NCBI RefSeq assembly: GCF_030285625.1
Contig: NZ_CP127294.1
Location: 2,304,001-2,368,000, forward strand
Length of the DNA: 64,000 nucleotides
Direction of reading: 5' to 3'
Source of the DNA: Amycolatopsis sp. 2-15
Lineage (GTDB): Bacteria; Actinomycetota; Actinomycetes; Mycobacteriales; Pseudonocardiaceae
A model generated the notes under the pieces. That model was not told the origin of the DNA and searched no databases. It worked only from the letters and a program-made list of their open reading frames with translations. Shown piece after piece: positions 17,250 to 25,572 of this stretch (position 1 is its first letter; each line of letters opens with the position of its first letter). Made by a program: the position numbers and the translations under genes.

Positions 17250-18929
17250 TCAATCCCGAGGATGCGGTGAAGGCTTGCGCGGAGCGTCGTCGGAGTGCAG
17301 TTTCACCGGTGCGGCAATGCGGCGCCGGTTCGGGAACGCCGCGACCATCACGACGCCCATCAGCAGCATCGCCGTACCCGCCCAGAAGAGCGGCACGGTG
17401 TCGTACGCGGTGCCCGTGTACGCGAGGTTCTTCACCGGCCCCTTGGGTGCTTGGCCGCCGGCCGCGGGCGGGGCCGTGGTGGCCGTGCCGCAGACGACGC
17501 CGCCGGTGGGGGCGTAGGCGCGGGCGACCTGTTCGCCCAGGGACAGCTGCGCCAGGGACGACGGGAGGTTGTCGCCGGCGCCGGCGGGGAGCAGGGTCTT
17601 CAGGTTCTTCGTCGGGAGGACCTGGAGGTCGAACAGCCGCGCCGAGGCGCCGAGCTGGTAGCCCTTATACGGCGTCGTCGCGGCGGAGCCCTTCTGGTCC
17701 AGACCGGCGATCGACAAGCGCAGGACGCCGAGGTCGAGGACGGTGCCCGCGGTGTCGCCGACCTGCTGGATGCCCTTCGTCAGCGTGGACACCAGCCCGC
17801 CGACCACGGGGATCGAGTTGAGCTGGCCGAACTTGTCGCTCAGGCCCGCGAGCGGCAGGCCGATCGGGATGTCCTTGGTCGGGTGCGCCGCGTCGAGCGT
17901 GTACAGCGTCTTGCCACCGGCCTCGATGGTCAGCACGGGCGCGGTGTAGTCGACCTTCGAGGTCTTCTCGTCGCCGGTCGAGGTGACGGTGAGCGTCGGC
18001 TGGCCGGCGACCTTGATCGACAGCTCCAGCGGCGTGCCCTTGAGGATGTCGATGTTGGCAGCCTGCAGCGTCGAGCTCGACTGCACCGCCTTGTTCTTCG
18101 ACCCCGGGATGTCCACGAGCTTCACCTGCGAACGCGACGACAGCGTGTTCGGCAGGCTCAGCAGCGAACCGGTGCCGTTGGCCGCGGTCTGGCCGCCGCC
18201 GGACAACAGGCCACCGAGGCTCTGCAGGCCCTTGGCCGGGTCGAAGCCCTGCGCCAGCTGCGTGCCCTGCGGCAGGTTCAGACCACCCTGGCCCAGCAGC
18301 GGGATCTGCGGCAGCGACGGGATCACGTTCAGCAGCGAAAGGCTCGCCACCGACGTGCTCGCGTCGGCGATCGTGTCCACGCACGGGCCCAGCGAGTCAC
18401 TCCAGCGGGCGTGCGCGGTGCCGTTCAGCACGCCGATGTTGAGCAGCGGGTTCGACGGTGCGTTGAGCCCGCCGGACAGCGGCTGCGGATTGTCCGGCAG
18501 CGCGGTCTGCACCACGCTGCCCGGCGTCTGCGGCGCCTGCCCGCCTACGGCCACCCCGAACGGCGACGCCTGCGCGATCGACTTCTCGTACGCCAGGTAC
18601 GCCTCGGAGTTCGCCGACGCGCTCGACAGGCCCATCCCGGCCTCCAGCGCCGACTGCTTCGGCAGCGTCTGCCCGAAGCCGGGCAGGATCGTCGACGTCG
18701 GCACGGAGTTGGGCAGCAGGCGCAGCACGCCCAGGGCCGTGCCCGCGTCGCCCACCGCGTGGCCGAGCGGCTGCGGCCCGGTCGGCGCCGACATCGGGGG
18801 CTGCGTGGGGTTCGCCGGCTCCGGAATCGGCGTCGTCGGGATCTCCTGCGCACTCGCCGGCGCGGCGATGAGCAGCAGCAACGCAGCTGCCGCGGGCAGG
18901 GCCACCGCGCGGGGCAGTCTTCGCCGCAT
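17250..18929 (-). CDS. Secreted surface protein with LAYTG (class E sortase) anchor
   Basis: 559 residues. An N-terminal signal peptide (MRRRLPRA, hydrophobic core, APASAQ cleavage) is followed by a Pro-rich stretch and then a long exported region rich in Gly, Leu and Ser. At the C-terminus KNLAYTG, a hydrophobic helix (LFWAGTAMLLMGVVMVAAF) and the basic tail NRRR form a cell-wall sorting signal; LAxTG is the motif of class E sortases of high-GC actinobacteria. Two Cys residues (in LGPC and GVVCGT) may pair. ATG 18929 follows GGAGGA; a longer reading from 18977 would place 16 residues before the signal peptide. Similar proteins are seen in Amycolatopsis relatives but have no assigned function. 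No sortase gene lies in this window. Confidence 0.8.
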   Translation of the reverse strand: MRRRLPRAVALPAAAALLLLIAAPASAQEIPTTPIPEPANPTQPPMSAPTGPQPLGHAVGDAGTALGVLRLLPNSVPTSTILPGFGQTLPKQSALEAGMGLSSASANSEAYLAYEKSIAQASPFGVAVGGQAPQTPGSVVQTALPDNPQPLSGGLNAPSNPLLNIGVLNGTAHARWSDSLGPCVDTIADASTSVASLSLLNVIPSLPQIPLLGQGGLNLPQGTQLAQGFDPAKGLQSLGGLLSGGGQTAANGTGSLLSLPNTLSSRSQVKLVDIPGSKNKAVQSSSTLQAANIDILKGTPLELSIKVAGQPTLTVTSTGDEKTSKVDYTAPVLTIEAGGKTLYTLDAAHPTKDIPIGLPLAGLSDKFGQLNSIPVVGGLVSTLTKGIQQVGDTAGTVLDLGVLRLSIAGLDQKGSAATTPYKGYQLGASARLFDLQVLPTKNLKTLLPAGAGDNLPSSLAQLSLGEQVARAYAPTGGVVCGTATTAPPAAGGQAPKGPVKNLAYTGTAYDTVPLFWAGTAMLLMGVVMVAAFPNRRRIAAPVKLHSDDAPRKPSPHPRD

Positions 18930-19064
18930 GTGCCGAGTCCTCCAGGTAGGCCGATCGGGGAGTGAGACCGAGGTCATAGGACCCTAACGACGCGGCCCCC
19001 GCAAGGTGACGCCAACGGCCTCCGCTACACTTGTTCCCGTCGGACGGCGCCAGCCATCTGACAT

Positions 19065-19141
19065 GCCGCCTTAGCTCAGTCGGCCAGAGCGATTCACTCG
19101 TAATGAATAGGTCAGGGGTTCGATTCCCCTAGGCGGCTCCA
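19065..19141 (+). tRNA. tRNA-Thr (anticodon CGU)
   Basis: Acceptor arms GCCGCCT (19065-19071) and AGGCGGC (19131-19137) pair perfectly. The anticodon stem ATTCA/TGAAT (19092-19096, 19104-19108) frames the loop CTCGTAA, so the anticodon CGT (19099-19101) reads ACG, threonine. The T arm AGGGG-TTCGATT-CCCCT is intact and CCA is encoded. Confidence 0.95.
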
Positions 19142-19148
19142 GTATTTG

Positions 19149-19186
19149 ACCAGGGACTTTCCGGAATTCGGAGGGTCCCTGGTTTC
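19149..19186 (+). terminator. Terminator of tRNA-Thr
   Basis: Arms ACCAGGGAC (19149-19157) and GTCCCTGGT (19175-19183) with extra pairing inside, then TTTC. Confidence 0.75.
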
Positions 19187-19342
19187 GTGCCGGGTCCGGC
19201 GGCGCATCCGCAGCGTCGGCAAGATCGTGGAAACCACCCATCCGGGTCACGCTGCGCAGTCGCCAGGAGAAGTTGATCAAGCTCGGTAAGCTCGCCGCGG
19301 ATCGCTCGAGCGGTTCCCAGTGAACGAACCCGAAGGACCGAC

Positions 19343-19726
19343 ATGGCGATCAGGCGGGCTACGGCCACGGTGCTGTCCCTCATCCGCATCTTCAACGGCG
19401 CCCTCGGGTTGGTGGCGCCGGAGAAGATGGCGAAGCAGCTCGGCAGTGCGATGGAGGACGACAAGACGTTCGTCTACCCGGCGCGGATGTTCGGTATCCG
19501 CACCCTCGTCCTCGGCTTCGACCTGCTGCTGGTGCGCGGCGGGCCGCGGCGCGCCGCGTTGCTCAAGCAGGCCGTGCTGATCCACGGCGTCGACACGCTG
19601 GCCGCCTTCTACGCCGGGCAACGCGGAGAGATCTCGCCGACGGCGGCGAAGCTGACCACGACGATCTCGGCGGTCAACACCGCGCTGGCGATCACGTCTT
19701 ACGTCGTGGAGCCGAAGGAGAAGTAG
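19343..19726 (+). CDS. Small membrane-associated hypothetical protein
   Basis: 127 residues with moderately hydrophobic helices at about 5-25, 52-65, 75-90 and 100-120. IRIFNGALGLVAPEKMAKQLG near the N-terminus and YPARMFGIRTLVLGFDLL in the centre are typical of small actinobacterial membrane proteins of unknown function. ATG 19343 follows GAAGGA. It stands between tRNA-Thr and the esterase gene. No function can be assigned. Confidence 0.65.
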   Translation: MAIRRATATVLSLIRIFNGALGLVAPEKMAKQLGSAMEDDKTFVYPARMFGIRTLVLGFDLLLVRGGPRRAALLKQAVLIHGVDTLAAFYAGQRGEISPTAAKLTTTISAVNTALAITSYVVEPKEK

Positions 19727-19851
19727 CCGCCACCCGATCGTCGGGGTCGAAGTCCGTGTTTTGCCGGATGCCCGCCGACGGTCGAGGCCGCGAGACTCGT
19801 GACGTCCCAGGCTCCGGAGCCGCGCAGAACGCAGACGTCAGGAGGACCGAC

Positions 19852-20826
19852 ATGACCACCGACGTGCCCGACGCGGGCACCGACCCGCGCATCGAGCGAC
19901 GCGTCCGCGAGTTCCTCGCGGAGCTCAACAAGAACCCCGACCCGTTCTGGCTGCTGCCGGGCGAGCAGGTGCGGGCCACGCTCAGTGGCCTGCAGGCGAC
20001 CGTCGACGTCGACCTGAGCGGGGTCGACACCGAGGAACGCGACGTCGAGGTCGACGGCGTGCGCACGAAGCTCTACGTGCAGCGGCCGGCCGGATCGCAG
20101 GAGACGCTGCCCGTGGTGCTCTTCCTGCACGGCGGCGTCTGGATTGCGGGCGACTTCGACAACCACCGCCGCCTCACGCGCGACCTCGTGCTCGCGACGG
20201 GGTACGCCGTGGTGTTCGTGGAGTACACGCCGATCCCGGACGCCGTCTTCCCGACACAGCTCGAAGAGTGCTTCGCCGCGCTGAAGTGGGTTGCGCGCGA
20301 AGGTGCTTCGCAGCGTCTGGACGCGTCACGGCTCGCGGTCGCGGGCAACAGCGTCGGCGGCAACCTCAGTGCTGCGCTCACGATGTATACGCGTGACCAC
20401 GACGGGCCGCCCATCAAGGCCCAGCTGCTGATGTACCCGGCCACCGACGCGCGGGTGGACACCGAGTCCTACAGCGAGTTCAACGACGGGCGCTTCCTGC
20501 CGCGCGCGTTCATGAAGTTCGGCTGGGACGTCTACGCGCCCGACGAGGCCACGCGCGCCAACCCGTACGCCTCGCCGTTGCGGGCCACCGTGGACCAGCT
20601 GCGCGGCTTGCCGCCGGCGATCGTCCACACCTCGTCCAACGACGTGCTGCGCGACGAAGGTGTCGCGTACGCGCACAAGCTCGACGAGGCCGGCGTCGAC
20701 GTGATCTCGGTGCAGTACGTGGGCCAGATCCACGACATGGCCCTGCTGAACCCGATCCACGACGTGCCGAGCACCCGGGCCGAGTTCCGCCACGCGGCCG
20801 CGGACCTGAAGCACCTGCTGTCCTGA
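19852..20826 (+). CDS. Alpha/beta hydrolase, hormone-sensitive-lipase type esterase
   Basis: 324 residues. The HSL-family signature is clear: FLHGGVWIAGDFDNH (oxyanion HGG), nucleophile Ser in AVAGNSVGGNLSA (GxSxG with Asn for Asp), acid in SSNDVLRDEG and base His in VGQIHDM. The N-terminal 90 residues form the cap. It would hydrolyse short-chain or arylated esters; no signal peptide is present, so it is cytoplasmic. ATG 19852 is chosen for its AGGAGG site; an upstream in-frame ATG (19756) lacks one. A perfect hairpin terminator follows. The natural substrate is unknown. Confidence 0.88.
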   Translation: MTTDVPDAGTDPRIERRVREFLAELNKNPDPFWLLPGEQVRATLSGLQATVDVDLSGVDTEERDVEVDGVRTKLYVQRPAGSQETLPVVLFLHGGVWIAGDFDNHRRLTRDLVLATGYAVVFVEYTPIPDAVFPTQLEECFAALKWVAREGASQRLDASRLAVAGNSVGGNLSAALTMYTRDHDGPPIKAQLLMYPATDARVDTESYSEFNDGRFLPRAFMKFGWDVYAPDEATRANPYASPLRATVDQLRGLPPAIVHTSSNDVLRDEGVAYAHKLDEAGVDVISVQYVGQIHDMALLNPIHDVPSTRAEFRHAAADLKHLLS

Positions 20827-20837
20827 ACCGCACACCA

Positions 20838-20869
20838 GCCGCCCCTCCGGCGATACTCGGAGGGGCGGC
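20838..20869 (+). terminator. Terminator after the esterase gene
   Basis: Perfect 12-bp arms GCCGCCCCTCCG (20838-20849) and CGGAGGGGCGGC (20858-20869), 8-base loop, no T-run. Confidence 0.75.
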
Positions 20870-20912
20870 GCGCGCGTTAGCCTTGCCCTCGGCCGGTCCC
20901 CGGACGAGGGAA

Positions 20913-23165
20913 GTGACCGAGGTGGGCGCACTGCCGGTGGAGGTGACGAGCTTCGTCGGCCGCCGCGAAGAGCTGCGGGCGACGCGGAAGCTGCTCGCCG
21001 CGGCCCGGCTCGTCACGCTCACGGGCACTGGCGGCGTCGGCAAGACGCGGCTCGCGCTGCGGGCCGCCACCGAGGTGCGCAGCTCCTTCGCCGACGGCGT
21101 GTGGCTCGTCGAGCTGGCCGCGTTGCGCGATCCGGCGCTGCTCGCGCAGACGATCGGCGCGGCGCTCCGCCTCGGCGACACCGGCGGCGATCCGTCCGCC
21201 CGGCTCGTCGAGTTCCTGTGCGACAAGAAGCTGCTGCTCGTGCTCGACAACTGCGAACACCTGGGCCAGGCGCTCGCCGAGCTGGTGCACGAGCTGCTGG
21301 TGGTGGTGCCGGGCCTGCGCGTGCTCACCACGAGCCGGCACGTGCTCGGCCTCGACGGCGAACACGTGTTTCCCGTGCCGCCGCTGGCCGTGCCGCCGGT
21401 GCGCGACCTCGCGGGCGCGCAGGCGCTCGACGTCGTGAAGCTCTTCGCCGATCGCGCGGCCGCCGTGTCGGCCGGCTTCACCGTCCACAGTGGAAACTGG
21501 CCGCGGGTGGTGCAGATCTGCCACCGGTTGGAAGGGATCCCGCTCGCCGTGGAGCTGGCCGCGGGCTGGCTGCGGGTGCTGAGCGTCGAGGAGCTCCTGG
21601 CCCGGCTCGACGACTTTTTCGCCCTGCTCAGGCGCGGCAGCGCCGTCGTGCCCGCGCGGCACCGGACGCTCGCCGGCACCGTCGAGTGGAGCCACGAGCT
21701 GTGCAGCTCAGGCCAGCGGCTGCTGTGGGCGCGGCTCGGGGTGTTCGCGGGCGGCTTCGACGTCACGGCGGTGGAGCGCGTGTGCGCCGGCGACGGGATC
21801 GAACGCGACGACGTGCTCGACCTGCTGGCCGGGCTGGTCGGCAGCTCCGTGGTGCAGGCCGAACGGCCGGCCGGCACCACGCGCTTCCGCCTGCTCGAGC
21901 CCCTCCGGCAGTACGCGCAGGCGAAGCTGCGGGAGCTCGGCGTGTGCGAGGAGCTGCGCGACCGCCACCGCGACCACTACCTGGGCCTGGCCGAACAGGC
22001 CGCGCGCGACTGGGGTCACGGCCCCGATCAGGCGCTCATGGCCGCGCGGGTGCGCGCGGAGCTGCCGAACCTGCGCGCCGCGCTGGAGCACAGCCTCGCC
22101 GGGGCGCCGGCCGTCGGCCTGCGGCTGGGGGTGGCGCTGGAGTTTCTCTGGCTGTTCTGCGGCCACGTCGCGGAGGGCGCGCACTGGCTGGAGCGCGCGC
22201 TGGCGCTGAACCCAGAGCCGGGCAAGGACCGGGCTCGGGCGTTGTGGATCGTGGCGTCGTCGCTGGCCTTCCGGGGCGGAGGTGAACAGGCGGTCGCGCT
22301 GGGGCGGGAGGCCGAGGCGTGGGCCCTGGAGCACGACGACGCCGACGAGCTGGCCCACGCGCGCCTGGTGCTCGGCGGGTGCGCGTTCCTGGGCGGGGAC
22401 GTCGACCGAGCCGCCGCGCTGTTCCGCCAAGCCGAGACGGACGCCGACGGCGAGGTGCTGCTGCAGATCCTCCTGGCCGCCGCGCACACGGCCGTTTGGC
22501 ACGACGACGGAGAGGAGGCGCTCGCCGTCGCGTCGCGGGGGCTCGCGTTGTGTGGCGAGCAATTCTCCCGCAGCGGCCTGCTCGGGATCCGAGGTCTGGC
22601 GCACTGGCGGCTGGGCTCGTTCGCGGCCGCCGCCGAGGACCTCACTGCGGCGCTGCGCTCGGCCCGGCCGTTCGGCGACGTGTTGGGCGCCGCGAAAGCC
22701 GTCGAGTTCCTCGCGTGGACGAGTGCGGCGCTGGGGCAGCCGGACCGCGCGGCCGAGCTGCTGGGCACGGCTTCCGCGGTCTGGCCGCTGGTCGGCGGGC
22801 GGCCACTGTTCGGGTTCGGCCGGATGATCGACGCGCACGAGGCTTGCGCGGCCGACGTGGCTTCGGCGTCGGGCGCGCGGTTCCGGCCGGCCTACGAGCG
22901 GGGCGCGGCCGCCGTGGCCGATCTCGACTCGGCGATCGCGTTCGCGCTGGGCGGTGGGACACCCGACGAGCGGCCGGCCGAACTCAGCCGCCGCGAGTAC
23001 GAGGTGGCGCGGCTGGTCGCCGACGGGCTGTCCAACAAGGACATCGCCGAACGCCTGGTCATCAGCCGCCGCACGGCCGAGTCGCACGTGGTCCACATCC
23101 TCGACAAGCTGGGCTTCCGCTCGCGTTCGCAGATCGCGACGTGGATCACGCGCCGGGCCCGCTGA
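20913..23165 (+). CDS. Large ATP-binding LuxR-family transcriptional regulator (LAL/STAND type)
   Basis: About 750 residues. An N-terminal NB-ARC-like ATPase starts with SFVGRREELRATRKLL and shows Walker A GTGGVGKTRLAL (near residue 40) and Walker B LLLVLDNCEHLG. Then GIPLAVELAAGWL, a helical repeat region of TPR type (about 370-650), and a C-terminal LuxR helix-turn-helix LSRREYEVARLVADGLSNKDIAERLVISRRTAESHV. Such proteins bind an effector, oligomerise with ATP and activate target promoters. GTG 20913 follows GAGGGA and a TAGCCT box (20878-20883); other GTG starts lie nearby. It has no operon partner. The target is unknown. Confidence 0.9.
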   Translation: MTEVGALPVEVTSFVGRREELRATRKLLAAARLVTLTGTGGVGKTRLALRAATEVRSSFADGVWLVELAALRDPALLAQTIGAALRLGDTGGDPSARLVEFLCDKKLLLVLDNCEHLGQALAELVHELLVVVPGLRVLTTSRHVLGLDGEHVFPVPPLAVPPVRDLAGAQALDVVKLFADRAAAVSAGFTVHSGNWPRVVQICHRLEGIPLAVELAAGWLRVLSVEELLARLDDFFALLRRGSAVVPARHRTLAGTVEWSHELCSSGQRLLWARLGVFAGGFDVTAVERVCAGDGIERDDVLDLLAGLVGSSVVQAERPAGTTRFRLLEPLRQYAQAKLRELGVCEELRDRHRDHYLGLAEQAARDWGHGPDQALMAARVRAELPNLRAALEHSLAGAPAVGLRLGVALEFLWLFCGHVAEGAHWLERALALNPEPGKDRARALWIVASSLAFRGGGEQAVALGREAEAWALEHDDADELAHARLVLGGCAFLGGDVDRAAALFRQAETDADGEVLLQILLAAAHTAVWHDDGEEALAVASRGLALCGEQFSRSGLLGIRGLAHWRLGSFAAAAEDLTAALRSARPFGDVLGAAKAVEFLAWTSAALGQPDRAAELLGTASAVWPLVGGRPLFGFGRMIDAHEACAADVASASGARFRPAYERGAAAVADLDSAIAFALGGGTPDERPAELSRREYEVARLVADGLSNKDIAERLVISRRTAESHVVHILDKLGFRSRSQIATWITRRAR

Positions 23166-23239
23166 GTCGGCCATCCGGCCCGCGGCTTCGGGCCGGAAAG
23201 CCGATGCTGCCGCGAGTGCGCCCGGATTGACTCGGTGGC

Positions 23240-23668
23240 ATGAACGAAATCGGGAAAACCGCGATCTGGTTCGCGGCGATCGCGGCGGCACTGGCGACCG
23301 TCACCGCGTGTGCGCCGGACGGGCCGGAGCACGTCAAGAACGTCGCCTACGACACGGGCGCCCTCGGCAAGGCCGACTCCGACGCGCGCCTGCCGTCGTG
23401 GATCCCCGACGACGCGACGGCCGTCACGGAGGTCATCCGCACCACCGGGTCCGAACGGATCCTGCGCTACACGCCGGGCGCCTCGGGCCTGCCAGCGGCG
23501 TGCGCCAAGGGCTTCGCGTCGGCGACCCCCGCGACCTTGTCGGCCGACTGGTGGCCCGCCGGCCAGGAACGCCGCACCGACCGCGTCTGCGACACCGACT
23601 GGCACGTCGTCGCCGACCAGGGCCTGATCTACGCGTACAAACCGGAGACGCTCGACCAGCGTCGCTGA
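23240..23668 (+). CDS. Small lipoprotein, unknown function
   Basis: 142 residues. The N-terminal signal peptide ends with the lipobox VTAC, so Cys24 would be lipidated and the mature part lies outside the membrane. The mature domain has two further cysteines (AACAK and RVCDTDWH) likely forming a disulfide, and Trp-rich strands (SWIPDDAT, SADWWPAGQ, DTDWHVV), suggesting a compact beta domain. I recognise no family. It ends before a perfect bidirectional hairpin shared with the Gre-like gene. Confidence 0.75.
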   Translation: MNEIGKTAIWFAAIAAALATVTACAPDGPEHVKNVAYDTGALGKADSDARLPSWIPDDATAVTEVIRTTGSERILRYTPGASGLPAACAKGFASATPATLSADWWPAGQERRTDRVCDTDWHVVADQGLIYAYKPETLDQRR

Positions 23669-23684
23669 AAACGACTGCGAAAAG

Positions 23685-23728
23685 ACGGATCGGGCTGCCG
23701 AGGCGCGGTGCCCGGCAGCCCGATCCGT
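23685..23728. terminator. Bidirectional terminator
   Basis: Perfect 16-bp arms ACGGATCGGGCTGCCG (23685-23700) and CGGCAGCCCGATCCGT (23713-23728), 12-base loop, between convergent genes. Confidence 0.8.
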
Positions 23729-23742
23729 GGAGTCCGAAGTGG

Positions 23743-24210
23743 TCAGTCCTTCGGCGGGGTCAGCTCGATCACCGTGGCGGTGGCTTCGCCGCGCGGGGTG
23801 CGGTAGGTGATCTTGTCGCCGGCCTTGGCGCCGACCAGGGCGAGGCCCAGAGGGCTGTCGGAGGTCAGGGAGTCGAGGTCTTCGCCCGGAATGGTGACGA
23901 CGTTGAGCACTTCCTCGTCACCATCGGCGAAACGCAGCGAAACGCGCGTGCCGTCGGGGAGCAGATTGCTGTTGTAGGCGCCGTGTTCGAGCTTGGCGGC
24001 GACGTCGGAGATCTGGCGCTCCAGCCGCGCGGCGGCCTCGGCCCGGTCGATCACGTCGGCCTGGTCGGCCGCGTCCCCCGTGCGTTCCTGCTCGCCGGGC
24101 TGCGGTGCGAGCGCCGCCCGTTGCGCGCGCAGGTCGGCTATTTCCTTCTCCAGCTGGCGGCGCGCCGCCTCGCTGAGCCCCTTGTCCCCTGAGATCACCA
24201 TGCCGGGCAT
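23743..24210 (-). CDS. GreA/GreB-like RNA polymerase secondary-channel protein (Rv3788-like)
   Basis: 155 residues: an N-terminal coiled coil (ARRQLEKEIADLRAQRAALA ... AEAAARLERQISDVAAKLEHG) and a C-terminal FKBP-like domain ending SDSPLGLALVGAKAGDKITYRTPRG, the universal GreA/GreB C-terminal signature. In canonical GreA the coiled-coil tip GDLSEN supplies the acidic pair that stimulates RNA cleavage; here the tip reads GDAADQAD, so the first Asp is kept and Glu is replaced by Asp. The layout matches the M. tuberculosis Gre-like protein Rv3788, which has been reported to bind RNA polymerase without cleavage activity, better than true GreA. ATG 24210 is taken; ATG 24201 is an alternative. It is a lone gene. 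Confidence 0.85.
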   Translation of the reverse strand: MPGMVISGDKGLSEAARRQLEKEIADLRAQRAALAPQPGEQERTGDAADQADVIDRAEAAARLERQISDVAAKLEHGAYNSNLLPDGTRVSLRFADGDEEVLNVVTIPGEDLDSLTSDSPLGLALVGAKAGDKITYRTPRGEATATVIELTPPKD

Positions 24211-24323
24211 TGTCCGCTGTGCGGACCGGGGTGGCCAATCCGCTTTTTCACCCGAGAGGGCGCGATGGGACGTCTGCCCTAGGATTCGGGGCTGTCGTCC
24301 TGAATAACGTAACGAGGATCACC

Positions 24324-24911
24324 GTGACCGCCGTACCCGGCCGCAGCGCGCAGCTGTCGCCCAACCAGCTGCAGAAGCAGGAGCAGATCGTCGAGGCCGC
24401 ACGCGTCGTGCTCGCCAGAGACGGGCTCGCCGGGTGCACAGTACGCGCGATCGCCGACGCGGGCCCGCTCACGAAGAGCGCGATCCACTACTACTTCGCC
24501 GACATCGACGTGCTCATCGACCGCGCGATGGCCGCCCACATCACCACGTTCGCCACGGATCTGCGCGCTGTCGGGGAGAAGTTCGACGACCCGCGCGAGC
24601 GCCTGTTCGAGGTGACCAAGGCGTATCTGGCCGAGTTCGCGGAGCGGCCCAACGGCGCGTTCCTGTGGTTCGAGTACTGGATCGCCGCCGGGCGCGCGCA
24701 GCACCCGCAGGCGATCGACGCGATGCTGACGTCGATCACCGAGCTGTTCGCGGAGCTGCTGGCGCCGCTGGACGTCGACGATCCGCGGGCGCGCGCCCGG
24801 GCGTTGCTGAGCTACCTGCTCGGCGCGGTGGTGCAGCAGCGGGTGCGGCCGCGGCCGTTCGAGAGCCTGCGCGGCGACGTCGAGGCGCTCTGCTTCGCCG
24901 GCTATCGCTGA
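24324..24911 (+). CDS. TetR-family transcriptional regulator
   Basis: About 195 residues. The N-terminal helix-turn-helix reads IVEAARVVLARDGLAGCTVRAIADAGPLTKSAIHYYFADIDVLIDRAM, a canonical TetR DNA-binding domain, followed by an all-helical ligand and dimer domain with FLWFEYWIAAGRAQHP. GTG 24324 follows GAGGA with good spacing. The gene is 19 bases before the gamma-carbonic-anhydrase-like gene, which has its own TANNNT box, so they need not be co-transcribed. Ligand and targets are unknown. Confidence 0.88.
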   Translation: MTAVPGRSAQLSPNQLQKQEQIVEAARVVLARDGLAGCTVRAIADAGPLTKSAIHYYFADIDVLIDRAMAAHITTFATDLRAVGEKFDDPRERLFEVTKAYLAEFAERPNGAFLWFEYWIAAGRAQHPQAIDAMLTSITELFAELLAPLDVDDPRARARALLSYLLGAVVQQRVRPRPFESLRGDVEALCFAGYR

Positions 24912-24930
24912 CGCCGCTTAGGGTGCTGGC

Positions 24931-25449
24931 ATGCCTCTGTTCTCCTTCGAGGGCGCCAGCCCGCAGGTCCACCCGGACGCCTGGATCGCCCCCACCGCCA
25001 CCTTGATCGGCGATGTGACCGTCGAGAAGGACGCTTCGGTCTGGTACGGCGCCGTGATTCGCGCCGACTTCGGGCCGATCATCATCCGCGAGGGCGCGAA
25101 CGTGCAGGACAACTCCGTGATCCACTCGGGCGGCACGCTGACCGACGTCGGCAAGAACGTCACCGTGGGACACCAGTGCCTGGTGCACGACTGCACCGTC
25201 GGCGAGCAGGCGCTGATCGGCAACGGGTCGACGGTGCTCGACCGGTCCGTGATCGGCGCACGGTCGCTGATCGCCGCGGGCTCGACCGTGACGCCCGGCA
25301 CGGAGGTGCCCGAGGAAGTGATCGCGATGGGCAGCCCGGCCAAGAAGTTCGTGCCGCTCACCGACTCGGCGCGGATGTGGGTGGAGCACAACGCCGGGAT
25401 CTACCAGGAGCTCGCGCGACGGCACCGGGAGGGCTCCAAGCCCGTCTGA
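24931..25449 (+). CDS. Gamma-class carbonic anhydrase-like hexapeptide-repeat protein
   Basis: 172 residues forming a left-handed beta-helix of hexapeptide repeats (for example IAPTATLIGDV, VWYGAVIRADFGPIIIREGANVQDNSVIH). The three zinc-binding histidines of gamma carbonic anhydrases are present in DNSVIHSGG and VTVGHQCLVHDC. The C-terminal helix (ARMWVEHNAGIYQELARRHREG) packs on the trimer. Proteins of this YrdA/PaaY group are trimers; some hydrate CO2 and others act as thioesterases, so activity is not settled. TAGGGT (24919-24924) ends 6 bases before the ATG, consistent with a leaderless mRNA. Confidence 0.88.
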   Translation: MPLFSFEGASPQVHPDAWIAPTATLIGDVTVEKDASVWYGAVIRADFGPIIIREGANVQDNSVIHSGGTLTDVGKNVTVGHQCLVHDCTVGEQALIGNGSTVLDRSVIGARSLIAAGSTVTPGTEVPEEVIAMGSPAKKFVPLTDSARMWVEHNAGIYQELARRHREGSKPV

Positions 25450-25456
25450 CGTGCAC

Positions 25457-25462
25457 TAAACT
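25457..25462 (+). promoter_or_regulatory. Predicted -10 box of glyA
   Basis: TAAACT is placed so that transcription would start near 25469, exactly where the riboswitch begins. Confidence 0.45.
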
Positions 25463-25469
25463 TCGGCAC

Positions 25470-25555
25470 GCAGCTGCGACTGGCGCCATCAGAGGTGGAG
25501 CACCACCGGGAAGCGACGACGAGGCCGGCACCGCGCGCCTGGGTGCCCGGCCGGT
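25470..25555 (+). promoter_or_regulatory. ZTP (pfl) riboswitch in the glyA leader
   Basis: The conserved blocks of the ZTP riboswitch appear in order: GCGACTGGCG (25476-25485), GTGGAGCACCACCGGGAAGC (25494-25513) and CCGCGCGCCTGGGTGCCCGG (25531-25550). The class senses the purine intermediate ZMP/ZTP, which rises when formyl-folate is short, and commonly precedes glyA, folD and purH. CCGGCCGGTTTAGAGCCGG after the core overlaps the ribosome site region, so control may be at translation initiation. Confidence 0.85.
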
Positions 25556-25572
25556 TTAGAGCCGGAGACGTG

